DNA from: a virus
IMG/VR virus record: IMGVR_UViG_3300033149_006278
Span: 1 to 32,932 of that record
Strand: one strand, 5' to 3'
DNA: 32,932 nt
This document shows positions 7,842 to 15,554 of the stretch, piece by piece. Under the pieces are notes generated by a model, which was not told where the DNA came from, ran no database searches, and saw nothing but the letters and a program-made list of their open reading frames with translations. Position 1 is the stretch's first letter. The number at the start of each line of letters is the position of its first letter. Both the position numbers and the translations under genes were made by a program.

Positions 7842-8459
7842 ATGAGTAAAGATTGGAAAGCCTTTGAACGGTCTATAGCTAAGGCTTTTACAGAAGTCTA
7901 TTATCCAGTAGGTGATGGTGAATTTCGTAGAACGAGTGCTTTTACACAGTCTGGTGGGTTTGGAAAAGATATGGTTTGTGGGGATTTAGTTGCTTTAAAA
8001 TATGGGGTAGAAAGTAATGTATATATTGATAAAACATTTCCATTTTCTATTGAATGTAAAAATTGGAAGGAGGAAAATGTTAAACATTTCTTTTCTGGGT
8101 TATATAGCCAAGAATCTGTTATTTTTTCTTGGATGCAGCAGGCTTATGTAGATTCTGCTCGATTTAATAAAATTCCTTTAGTGGCTTTTAGATTGTTTAG
8201 ACAGAAAAGTGTGGCTTTGTTGCAATCTACTGATTTTTCAAAATTAAAGGAAATGTTTGGGGAACCAGAAACTAAATATTATTTTTTGTGTCGGCTTGGA
8301 CTTACTGCTGAGGAACAAGTTTTATATCGTAATAGGTTGGTTTTTATCTTACTTAAAGATTTTATAAATTGGATAGATTGGGAAGTCTATAAATTCTCTA
8401 ATCGTAGATTTATTAAGAGTTTAATAAAGAAAGGAGAATTGACGGATGACGACTCGTAG
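7842..8459 (+). CDS. PD-(D/E)XK nuclease-like protein, resolvase-type
   Basis: 205 residues. The N-terminal half has a PD-(D/E)XK core: an early Glu in KAFERSIAKAF (E9), then RRTSAFTQSGGFGKD, the acidic GDLVAL (D48) and FSIECKNWK (E71-x-K73). The Arg/Ser/Gly-rich stretch before the first acid resembles archaeal-type Holliday-junction resolvases and related phage nucleases. It may cut branched or replication-intermediate DNA. The C-terminal half is helical and unassigned. It starts two bases after the preceding gene and overlaps the following one. Fold assignment is fairly good; exact substrate unknown. Confidence 0.7.
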   Translation: MSKDWKAFERSIAKAFTEVYYPVGDGEFRRTSAFTQSGGFGKDMVCGDLVALKYGVESNVYIDKTFPFSIECKNWKEENVKHFFSGLYSQESVIFSWMQQAYVDSARFNKIPLVAFRLFRQKSVALLQSTDFSKLKEMFGEPETKYYFLCRLGLTAEEQVLYRNRLVFILLKDFINWIDWEVYKFSNRRFIKSLIKKGELTDDDS

Positions 8460-8757
8460 ACAACAGAAAGAAAATCTTCGCAAACTTCAGAATTATATGT
8501 GGGCAAAACGTAATGAGAATAAGGATACTGATGTTAAGAAAGAAAAACAAAAAAAAGAAGATGAGTTACGTAAGAAACGTAGAAAACGACAAAAGAATTT
8601 AAAAGATAACAAAAAACGTCTTGAACGTGATCGTAAACGTAGGAATTCTGATAAAAATCCTAATGCTGTTGAGGTTAGTATGTTTGGTGGGAAAAGAATT
8701 ATAGAAATAACTCCGAGGAAAAGAAAGATGTTTAGAAAAGGAAAGAAAAATGTCTGA
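8446..8757 (+). CDS. Very basic Lys/Arg-rich hypothetical protein
   Basis: 103 residues, with long Lys/Arg/Glu runs (ELRKKRRKRQKNL, RLERDRKRR) and a basic tail (KRKMFRKGKKN). Only 75-88 (VEVSMFGGKRIIEI) looks foldable. Such composition suggests nucleic-acid binding. It overlaps the nuclease gene by 14 bases, with AAAGGAGA upstream of ATG 8446, and its stop overlaps the next start. It may be a partner of the nuclease; this rests only on charge and position. Confidence 0.7.
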   Translation: MTTRRQQKENLRKLQNYMWAKRNENKDTDVKKEKQKKEDELRKKRRKRQKNLKDNKKRLERDRKRRNSDKNPNAVEVSMFGGKRIIEITPRKRKMFRKGKKNV

Positions 8758-9019
8758 TTTTGACAGAAGATGGAGAGAACGTTAGCAGATGATTGAGGAT
8801 GTAAAAAAGGAAGTAAGAAACAAAAGAAAAGATAATAGTGTTAGAATTATAAAAGAAGTCAAAATAATTTGTTGTCGTGATTGTCCATTTTGTGAGAGAG
8901 AATTTGTTCGTAATATTTGTTCTCTTTATGATAGGAAACCAATACCACATGAAGTTTTTTATATTCCAGAGTCCAAACCTGAATGGTGTAGTATTGAATT
9001 TATTTTGGTAGGGAGTTGA
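8750..9019 (+). pseudogene. Cys-rich small protein with in-frame amber TAG at 8783-8785
   Basis: From ATG 8750, after AAGGAAAG, the frame reads MSDFDRRWRER, then TAG 8783-8785, then 77 codons from QMIEDVKKEV to the TGA at 9017-9019. An in-frame ATG at 8789 could restart translation (76 residues), with GGAGAG 10-12 bases upstream, so a shortened product is possible. The body carries a probable zinc site: C-C-x2-C-x2-C near 29-35 of the short form and further Cys at about 45 and 68. No family recognised. The amber sits in the same frame as both starts, as in the 5082 gene. Confidence 0.65.
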
Positions 9020-9021
9020 GA

Positions 9022-9429
9022 ATGAGAAACCTAAGTCATAGAATTGTAGCTGTTGATCTTGATGATACTATTTTTGAAACCAATTCGTATTTTTTGGAAT
9101 ATTCTCCTGTTGTGCTGGATGGTAAACCAATGAAATATGTTATTGAATCATTAAAAATATTGAAGGAATCTGGATTTGAAATAGTTGTGTTTACATGTAG
9201 GATGAATCCTGAAGAAGAATGTAATATGTCATATTCTATGGAAGATATTGAAAGAGTTATCAGACAGAAACTTATTGAATTTGATATACCATTTGATAGA
9301 ATTTCATTATATAAACCTATAGCTGATATTTATATTGATGATAGAGGTTTTCATTTTAAAAATTGGAAAGATACAATAGAATATTTATTTAATTTAGGAT
9401 GGGTAGAACGAAAAATAAAGGAGGAATAA
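9022..9429 (+). CDS. HAD-superfamily hydrolase
   Basis: 135 residues with compact HAD motifs: DLDDTIFET (motif I, nucleophile D and D+2), VVFTCRM (motif II Thr), a Lys in ISLYKPIADI (motif III) and IYIDDRG (motif IV). It should hydrolyse a phosphate ester, perhaps a nucleotide or a polynucleotide 3' phosphate; the substrate cannot be read from the sequence. ATG 9022 has GGGAG at 9011-9015. A TTG at 9016 overlapping the previous stop is the alternative start. It is short for the family and lacks a cap domain. Confidence 0.8.
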   Translation: MRNLSHRIVAVDLDDTIFETNSYFLEYSPVVLDGKPMKYVIESLKILKESGFEIVVFTCRMNPEEECNMSYSMEDIERVIRQKLIEFDIPFDRISLYKPIADIYIDDRGFHFKNWKDTIEYLFNLGWVERKIKEE

Positions 9430-10113
9430 ATGGATAAGAAATCACTTTTGATTTTTTGGAGATCTATGTCTTCTATTCTTTTGGTTCTTCTTATTTTGAA
9501 TGTTGGTCGTAATTCTCAATTATTGAGGGAGAGAGAAAGATCCGACAGAGACCAATGGATTGAAATAGAAGCTACAAAGATGCAAGTTCCTGGAATTGCT
9601 AAATACATGATGATTGTAAAAGAGATTGATTTGGCTGCTAAAGATAAACTTTCTGCTTATGAGATCACAGAGATTGCGAAAATAATTATTGAACAATGTC
9701 ACCTGAATTCTGATATTGGTCTTACTCCAGCATTAATTCTTGCTATTATAGAAAGAGAGAGTAATTTTGATCCAGATGTTGTGAGTTATGCTCATGCTTA
9801 TGGATTGATGCAGATCATTGAAACGACTTGGGCTATACATGCTGATGAAGCTGGTTATGGTCATTTTACTAAAGAGATAGCTCTTGATCCTATTGTGAAT
9901 GTGCAGATTGGGGTTAAAGAACTAATCAGACTTAGAAAATATTGGCTTGAAAATGAAGTGGACTCTTGGATGATTACAGTGAATTCATATTTTTGGGGAA
10001 CAACAAATGTTTGGACTATGTTGAATTCCAAAAAGCGTGGCAATTTACCATCACTTGAATATGGTAAAGGAATTATAGATTTAGCTAAAAAATGGAGAGA
10101 AAGAGGTGTCTAG
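9430..10113 (+). CDS. Membrane-anchored lytic transglycosylase (SLT domain)
   Basis: 227 residues. An N-terminal transmembrane segment at about 12-26 would anchor it in the inner membrane with the enzyme outside. The SLT core spans about 95-220: catalytic IIERESNFDP (E110), AYGLMQI at 123-129, TTW, and later NSYFWG. It would cleave peptidoglycan glycan strands. It may help genome entry or lysis, but the setting is an early-type small-gene region rather than the endolysin locus. GGAGG precedes the ATG. Domain call firm; role inferred. Confidence 0.88.
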   Translation: MDKKSLLIFWRSMSSILLVLLILNVGRNSQLLRERERSDRDQWIEIEATKMQVPGIAKYMMIVKEIDLAAKDKLSAYEITEIAKIIIEQCHLNSDIGLTPALILAIIERESNFDPDVVSYAHAYGLMQIIETTWAIHADEAGYGHFTKEIALDPIVNVQIGVKELIRLRKYWLENEVDSWMITVNSYFWGTTNVWTMLNSKKRGNLPSLEYGKGIIDLAKKWRERGV

Positions 10114-10120
10114 TTAAAAA

Positions 10121-10327
10121 ATGAGTATTTTTGATTCATTGAAGGAATTATTAGGTCTTCGCAAGCCTACAAAGGAAGACATGAAGATGGCTTCTAAAGA
10201 GATGGATCTTTTCATGCGTAGAGGTGGATATGTTCCATATAGGCATGGTAGGCGAAGATTTGTTAAGAGAAAGAAAAGCAAAGATGGTGAGGTAAAAACT
10301 GTTGGAGAAGGAAAAATAATTGAGTAG
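10121..10327 (+). CDS. Hypothetical small basic protein
   Basis: 68 residues. The N-terminal helix (IFDSLKELLGLRKPTKEDMK) is followed by a basic patch with RRGGYVPYRHGRRRF and KRKKSK, suggesting nucleic-acid or virion contact. No family recognised. It starts eight bases after the transglycosylase and ends over the next TTG start. Confidence 0.6.
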   Translation: MSIFDSLKELLGLRKPTKEDMKMASKEMDLFMRRGGYVPYRHGRRRFVKRKKSKDGEVKTVGEGKIIE

Positions 10328-10550
10328 AAAAGTTGAAGTAACACAGGAACTTATAGAAAGAGCTAAATCAACTTTTTCTGATTCTAAGACTAGATTTACT
10401 CCATTATCTAAGTTGGATTTAACACGAGCCGAGATTAGGGCTTTGGAGAAAAAAAATCTTGTTGAAAAAATGAGAATGTTTGCTGATCGAAAATTTACTA
10501 ATACAACACCTTCTATGTATTATGTTTGGAGATGGAAAAATGGAAACTAG
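10320..10550 (+). CDS. Hypothetical small protein with helix-turn-helix-like segment
   Basis: 76 residues. SKLDLTRAEIRALEKKNLVE resembles a recognition-helix-like unit, followed by a Trp/Tyr-rich end (MYYVWRWKNGN). It starts at TTG 10320 with AAGGAAAA upstream, overlapping the preceding TAG stop. Possible DNA-binding protein; no family recognised. Confidence 0.55.
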   Translation: MSRKVEVTQELIERAKSTFSDSKTRFTPLSKLDLTRAEIRALEKKNLVEKMRMFADRKFTNTTPSMYYVWRWKNGN

Positions 10551-10974
10551 ATTATGTCCTTTTTTGAGTGCTAATCATTTAGAAACTTGTGCTGAAACGT
10601 GTATGTTTTATCTTAGTGAGAAACGAAGTTGTGCATTGATTTCAAAATCTAATGATTTTCCGACTTTGAACTTTGATGATTTTGGTATGTTGATCAAAAA
10701 AATGGATAATGGGTACTTAATTATAATGGCAGATGACAATAAGTTTTTACAGTTTGTGTATGAAGAAAATGATTTCAATGAAAAATCAAGAGTTGATACT
10801 ATGGTTAAATTATTGTATGATGTTTTAGGATATTTTTATTTGGAATCTAAATATGACAGAGATAGAATTCGTATTATTACTGAAGTTGGAGAGAAATATT
10901 CATTAAAAGAAAATGAAAAACTTGTTTCAAAAATGTATGTAAAAGTGGAGAAAAATGAAAAAGAGAAGGAATAA
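10540..10974 (+). CDS. Hypothetical Cys-containing protein
   Basis: 144 residues. The N-terminus has a likely metal site, CPFLSANHLETCAETCMFYL followed by C about ten residues on, then a mixed alpha/beta region and a Lys/Glu tail. No family recognised. ATG 10540 lies behind GGAGATGG; a longer open frame from 10480 encodes the shadow of the previous gene. It overlaps both neighbours. Confidence 0.65.
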   Translation: METRLCPFLSANHLETCAETCMFYLSEKRSCALISKSNDFPTLNFDDFGMLIKKMDNGYLIIMADDNKFLQFVYEENDFNEKSRVDTMVKLLYDVLGYFYLESKYDRDRIRIITEVGEKYSLKENEKLVSKMYVKVEKNEKEKE

Positions 10975-11404
10975 AGTACCCAAAACTAAGACTAAGCCAA
11001 CAATTTCAGTAAAAGATAAAATTGAAGAGATTGCTGTTGGTATTATTTATAAAATGGAGATTTATCGTGATGTTCTTGCTTTATTGCAAAGGAAGAATAA
11101 ACTAACACGAGAGAGACAGTTTGAAGTTTCAGTTAGAATTGATTCTTATATGCAAATTTTGGTTGGAGTTATGGGACTTAGTATCTCTTATATTGAAGAA
11201 ATACGTAAATTGATAAAACAAAATTTGGAATGGTGGAATAATGAAGTTGATATCTTTGCTGATAGAAACTATGGAGTTAAAAAAATTAATATTGTGACAA
11301 TGAGAGAGTTTGAGCACGAATTGAAATATCATGAGACAAGGAAGCAGCTAATAAGAAAGACAGTTTCTGATGCAAAAGAGAAAAATATTTTAATTAAACC
11401 ATAA
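10955..11404 (+). CDS. Hypothetical helical protein
   Basis: 149 residues: a basic N-terminus (MKKRRNKVPKTKTK), then mostly helices with amphipathic patterning and a Lys/Arg-rich end. No recognised motif. It overlaps the preceding gene by 20 bases with GTGGAG upstream. Codon use matches its neighbours. Confidence 0.65.
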   Translation: MKKRRNKVPKTKTKPTISVKDKIEEIAVGIIYKMEIYRDVLALLQRKNKLTRERQFEVSVRIDSYMQILVGVMGLSISYIEEIRKLIKQNLEWWNNEVDIFADRNYGVKKINIVTMREFEHELKYHETRKQLIRKTVSDAKEKNILIKP

Positions 11405-11414
11405 GGAGTTTATA

Positions 11415-11927
11415 GTGAGTAAAGATTTGTCTTCTTTTGATTCATTTCTAAATGCTTGTAAAAGCCAATGGGAAGAAGGTGGTAGAAGATACGCATATTC
11501 AAAAAATAAGGAATCAACGGATATAATTACTGAAATAGTTGGAAATGAGTGGATTGGTGGGAATATTGCTAAATATGTATATGAAATTTGGAATGCAAAA
11601 CGACAAAATGAATTGTTGCCGGAAGTTGATTTTTTTAAAATTGCTGTATATGCATTTATTTGGTGGATTAAAGAATTTAAGCAGGAGTATACAACAGTTG
11701 AAGCCAAAAAGAAATACTGGTCAGAATTTGTTGAAAATGTTAGATATTGTAAGTCTGACTTTTTTGTTGTTAAAGATGATTTTATAGATATTGTTTCATA
11801 TTTGGTTAATATAGAACGGAATGACGAAACTTTATATTTTACTTTAGCAATGGATGCCTATATGTGGTGGATACAGGAACAAGAAAATTTAACAGATAGA
11901 GACAAAGGTGAAGAATTTGAGAAATGA
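11415..11927 (+). CDS. Hypothetical Trp-rich protein with internal repeat
   Basis: 170 residues. Two related helical units are visible: FFKIAVYAFIWWIKEFK and YFTLAMDAYMWWIQEQ, about 75 residues apart, suggesting internal duplication. An earlier GGNIAKYVYEIWNAK loosely recalls the GN-x2-KY pattern of DUF3310-type phage proteins, but this is weak. GTG start with AAGGAG nine bases upstream. Function unknown. Confidence 0.65.
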   Translation: MSKDLSSFDSFLNACKSQWEEGGRRYAYSKNKESTDIITEIVGNEWIGGNIAKYVYEIWNAKRQNELLPEVDFFKIAVYAFIWWIKEFKQEYTTVEAKKKYWSEFVENVRYCKSDFFVVKDDFIDIVSYLVNIERNDETLYFTLAMDAYMWWIQEQENLTDRDKGEEFEK

Positions 11928-12127
11928 CAAAATTAATTGAGCGTTTTTTTCAGAGGAAGGTAGTTTGTGAATTTTTTAGAATGTTTGACTATTATTGTAT
12001 TGAAAAATTTTGGGATGCTGAGGAAAAGGAAATTGAAGATTTTTGGTTATCTTTGTCTTCTCGGATAGAAAAGTTATATTATAAATTTGGGTTGGGTGTA
12101 TATGGAGATATAGATGAATATTTTTGA
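11924..12127 (+). CDS. Hypothetical small aromatic-rich protein
   Basis: 67 residues, rich in Phe, Tyr and Trp and predicted helical (FFRMFDYYCIEKFWDAEEKE). No family recognised. It is coupled to the preceding gene by an ATGA overlap and ends 12 bases before the reductase gene. Confidence 0.6.
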   Translation: MTKLIERFFQRKVVCEFFRMFDYYCIEKFWDAEEKEIEDFWLSLSSRIEKLYYKFGLGVYGDIDEYF

Positions 12128-12139
12128 TTTGGAGAAATA

Positions 12140-14788
12140 ATGAGCAAAGTTTGTTTGATAAATAGAAATGAATGTGCTGCTGAGGCAAGTTATTATGATG
12201 ATGGGGAGGATTGGGAGTCTTTATGTAAAAGAGTTTCTTCAGCAATTGCTACTGGTGAAGAGAATTATAAATCCATTTCGAATGCCTTTTATGAAATTCT
12301 TTATAACAAAAAATTTATTCCAGGTGGTCGTATATTGCGTAATGCCGGCAAATTAAAACGTAATTTGCTTAATTGTTTTGTTATTCCAGTTGAGGATAGT
12401 ATTGAATCTATTGGAAATTGTTTCTGTGATTCACTTATTACTTGGGCTTATGGTGGTGGTGTGGGAGTTAATTTTTCTTCACTAAGACCTAAAGGGGCTA
12501 AAATTGAGAGTAAGGGTGGGGAATCATCTGGATTGGTATCGTTTTTAGATGCACTGAATGGTGTTGCTGATACTATTGAAGTTGGAGGACAGAGGAGGGC
12601 AGCATGCATAGCTATTGTTGATGTTTCTCATCCTGAAATTGAGGAATTTATTGATGCAAAATTGACTTATGGTAAATTAAATCATTTCAATATTTCAGTT
12701 GCTATTAATAATTTATTTCTTGAAGCCGTTGAGCGTGATAGTGATTGGAATTTGGAGTTTAGGCAAAAAGTTTATCGTACAGTTAAAGCGAAATCTTTAT
12801 GGAATAAAATACTTAAAAATATGATTGAGAGTGCTGAACCTGGACTTATTAATATGGATAATCTAATTAAGTCTAATAGTTACTATTTTGCTCCAATTGT
12901 TGGTACAAATCCTTGTCAGCCTTATCATGCACCAGTTTTAACACGAAATGGAGTTGCTAAAATAGGTTCATTGAAAATTGGAGATGAGATTTGGAGTGAG
13001 AATGGCTGGGTTAAGGTAACTCAAAAATTTAATTTGGGGAAAAAAGATGTTTATAAAATTTGTACTTCTTTTGGAGTATTTTTTGGAACTTTAAATCATA
13101 AAATTAAATCAGAGAATAAAAAAATTGAAGTAGGAAATGCCAAATTTGCTGATATTTTATATGGATTTAGGGGTAATCAAGAAATAACATGGAATAAAAG
13201 AGCAATAATGGATGGACTATTAATTGGTGATGGATCTGTTCATAAGACATCTAATAATTTAATTTATTTATGTATTGGAAAAAATGACAGTGATTATTTT
13301 AAATCTGAGATTAGTGATTTAATCATAAAACATAGACCAGGAATTCGTTATTATGCATATGAAGTATCTGGGACTCTTACATATGAAGAACTTCCTAAAA
13401 CATATAAAAGGCAAGTTCCTGATAGGTATAAGTATGCTGATATTAATGTTATTTGCTCATTTCTTCGTGGGATATTTTCAGCAAATGGGTCTGTTTTAAA
13501 AAAATATAAACAAATAGTTTTGAAGTCAACATCAAAAGTATTGATTGAGGATATTCAAATGATGTTGTCAGCTGTTGGTATTAAATCATATTTTACAACT
13601 AATAAGAAAAGGAGTGTTAAATTTAAAAATGGGTTGTATAATTGTAGGGAAAGTTATGATATAAATATAACAAGTGATTGTTCCATTTTTCAGCAGAAAA
13701 TAGGATTTATTCAAAGATATAAAAATAATTTATTGGATGAAATTATTAAAAAAAATCCAATTAAAAATAATAAAAATACATATAAAATATTAAGTAAAGA
13801 ATATTTTTCCAGAGAAGATGTTTTTGATATAACTGTTGATGGACCTAGTCATACATATTGGTCTGGTGGTTATAATGTTTCAAATTGTGGTGAACTTCCT
13901 CTTGGTGCTTATGGGTCTTGTGATTTAGGATCAATCAACTTACCAAAGTTTGTTACAGATGGTGGTAGTACACAGTGGGCATCTCTTAAAGAGACTATTC
14001 AAATTGCGGTTAGATTTTTAGATAATGTTATTGATATCACAACATTTCCAATTTCAAAAATGCAACATGTGGCCGAAGAAGGTAGGAGGATTGGATTAGG
14101 CGTTATGGGTCTTGCAGATTATTTTTTTAAAAAGCAGATTAGATATGGCTCAGAAAAGGCTATTTTAGAATTGGAGAATTTATTTAAATTTATTCGAAAT
14201 ACTGCATATATAGAAAGTATATCTCTTGCTAACGAAAAAGGACCATTTCAAAAGTTTGATCCAGTTGATTACGGAAAGGCAAGTTTTATAAGAAAACTTC
14301 CTGCTAAAATAAGAAAAAGTATAAAAGATTATGGTATAAGGAATTCGTCTTTAATGACTTGTGCTCCTACTGGAACAACTTCATTGGTTGCTGGAGTAAC
14401 TTCTGGGGTTGAGCCACTTTTTTCAAAAGCTTATGTTAGAAAAGATAAATTTGGGGAAACTATTTTTATTCATCCAATTTATGAGGAAATTATAAAAAAC
14501 AAAACAAAAATTCCAGATTGGTTTGTTGATGCACATGATTTAAGTCCAGAAGAGCATTTTGAAACTCAGGCTGTTATTCAAAGATATGTTGATGGTGCCA
14601 TATCTAAAACTATTAATCTTCCAGAAAAGACTACAGTGACCCAATTGTCTGAATGGTTATTGGAATATGCATATGAACTTAAAGGTGTTACTGTCTATGT
14701 AGATAAATCAATGAAAGAACAAGTATTGTATCCAATGACTAAGAAAAAAGTTTTGGAATATATAGGTGGATTAAAGAATGACAGCTAA
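12140..14788 (+). CDS. nrdJ: Class II (B12-dependent) ribonucleotide reductase with intein
   Basis: 882 residues, 558 after removal of a 324-residue intein. It reduces ribonucleotides to deoxyribonucleotides for phage DNA synthesis. Visible: LLNCFVIPVEDS (first redox Cys, C79), AYGGGVGVNFS, GGQRRAA and, across the splice site, TNP|CGELPLGAYGSCDLGSINL, giving N257, C583 and E585 of the active site and C594 as second redox Cys; then RRIGLGVMGLAD and MTCAPTGTTS. No small NrdB subunit is nearby, fitting class II. The protein ends soon after TVYVDKSMKEQVLYP and lacks the usual C-terminal Cys pair. GGAG lies before ATG 12140. Confidence 0.92.
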   Translation: MSKVCLINRNECAAEASYYDDGEDWESLCKRVSSAIATGEENYKSISNAFYEILYNKKFIPGGRILRNAGKLKRNLLNCFVIPVEDSIESIGNCFCDSLITWAYGGGVGVNFSSLRPKGAKIESKGGESSGLVSFLDALNGVADTIEVGGQRRAACIAIVDVSHPEIEEFIDAKLTYGKLNHFNISVAINNLFLEAVERDSDWNLEFRQKVYRTVKAKSLWNKILKNMIESAEPGLINMDNLIKSNSYYFAPIVGTNPCQPYHAPVLTRNGVAKIGSLKIGDEIWSENGWVKVTQKFNLGKKDVYKICTSFGVFFGTLNHKIKSENKKIEVGNAKFADILYGFRGNQEITWNKRAIMDGLLIGDGSVHKTSNNLIYLCIGKNDSDYFKSEISDLIIKHRPGIRYYAYEVSGTLTYEELPKTYKRQVPDRYKYADINVICSFLRGIFSANGSVLKKYKQIVLKSTSKVLIEDIQMMLSAVGIKSYFTTNKKRSVKFKNGLYNCRESYDINITSDCSIFQQKIGFIQRYKNNLLDEIIKKNPIKNNKNTYKILSKEYFSREDVFDITVDGPSHTYWSGGYNVSNCGELPLGAYGSCDLGSINLPKFVTDGGSTQWASLKETIQIAVRFLDNVIDITTFPISKMQHVAEEGRRIGLGVMGLADYFFKKQIRYGSEKAILELENLFKFIRNTAYIESISLANEKGPFQKFDPVDYGKASFIRKLPAKIRKSIKDYGIRNSSLMTCAPTGTTSLVAGVTSGVEPLFSKAYVRKDKFGETIFIHPIYEEIIKNKTKIPDWFVDAHDLSPEEHFETQAVIQRYVDGAISKTINLPEKTTVTQLSEWLLEYAYELKGVTVYVDKSMKEQVLYPMTKKKVLEYIGGLKNDS
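12914..13885 (+). mobile_element. Intein with LAGLIDADG homing endonuclease in nrdJ
   Basis: Residues 259-582 of the NrdJ precursor. It begins with Cys1 in CQPYHAPVLTRNG, has the block-A/N2-type KIGSLKIGDEIW and a block-B-like GTLNHKI, then DOD-endonuclease motifs LLIGDGSV (about 360-367) and GIFSANGSV (about 444-452). It ends with FDITVDGPSHTYWSGGYNVSN before C+1. The penultimate residue is Ser instead of the usual His. The second endonuclease motif has Asn where an acid is expected, so DNA cleavage may be weak. Splicing would restore TNPCGE. Confidence 0.92.
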
Positions 14789-15545
14789 TGATATTAAATA
14801 TTTCCTGAGATTAAAATATTCTAGAGAATGGGCTTTTTATGAAGAATTTCGTCCTTTTACTGGATATGCAGGAAATGTTAGTCAAATAGATGCTATTGCG
14901 GTAGGAATGTATGAAAAAAATGAAAAAATAATTGCATTTGAAATAAAAGTTAATAGAGCAGATTTTCTTAATGATATTTCGCAGTTTCAATACAAACATC
15001 GATTTGCTTTAAAATTGAGTCATGAGTTTTATTATGTTTGTCCTTGGGGATTGATTGATAAGAATGAAATTCCTGATGTTGCAGGTCTCTTATATATCAA
15101 TAAGGGAAATAAGATATCAAGAATAAAGGTTGCTCCGATTAGAACATTTGATAGTATAAAATTATGTTATCTTCAAGCATTTCTTCAAAATTCTAGAAAA
15201 CGTATTAATTATGCTGAAATTCCAGTTAAATATCTAGGCAAAGAATGGACTCAACAAGAATTTATGGAAGAAATTAATCGTATGATTGAAAAACAACGAA
15301 GTGATAGTGATGATTGTGAAATTAACAGACGAGTGAGAGAAAAACTTAAAAAAGATGGTGCTTATTGTGAAATTGTTAGGGATCTTTTTAATCATGCAGG
15401 ATTAGCTTGGATGTATGAAGAAAGATTTACAGAAGCTATATCAAAAATTAAAAAAATGATAGATAATGGTAAGACAGTTAATTCATTGAGAGTTTATGCA
15501 CAAAATGCGATTGATAGACTATCCTATCTTTTGGATAAAAAATGA
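14778..15545 (+). CDS. PD-(D/E)XK nuclease-like protein (MmcB-like core)
   Basis: 255 residues. The first 120 show a nuclease core: QIDAIAVGMYE (D38), IIAFEIKVNRADFLND (E55-x-K57), then YYVCPWGLI, the arrangement of MmcB-like DNA-repair nucleases and related phage proteins. The C-terminal half is helical and charged and unassigned. It overlaps nrdJ by 11 bases with GGTGGA upstream and is followed by a DNA methyltransferase gene. The cut site is unknown; a restriction partner for the methyltransferase is possible but unsupported. Confidence 0.7.
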   Translation: MTANDIKYFLRLKYSREWAFYEEFRPFTGYAGNVSQIDAIAVGMYEKNEKIIAFEIKVNRADFLNDISQFQYKHRFALKLSHEFYYVCPWGLIDKNEIPDVAGLLYINKGNKISRIKVAPIRTFDSIKLCYLQAFLQNSRKRINYAEIPVKYLGKEWTQQEFMEEINRMIEKQRSDSDDCEINRRVREKLKKDGAYCEIVRDLFNHAGLAWMYEERFTEAISKIKKMIDNGKTVNSLRVYAQNAIDRLSYLLDKK

Positions 15546-15554
15546 GGTGGTTAA

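Noticed and set aside
12168-12356. Open frame inside nrdJ
   Set aside because: It is an out-of-frame shadow of conserved reductase sequence with no ribosome-binding site. The same applies to 11539-11787 and 30875-31057.
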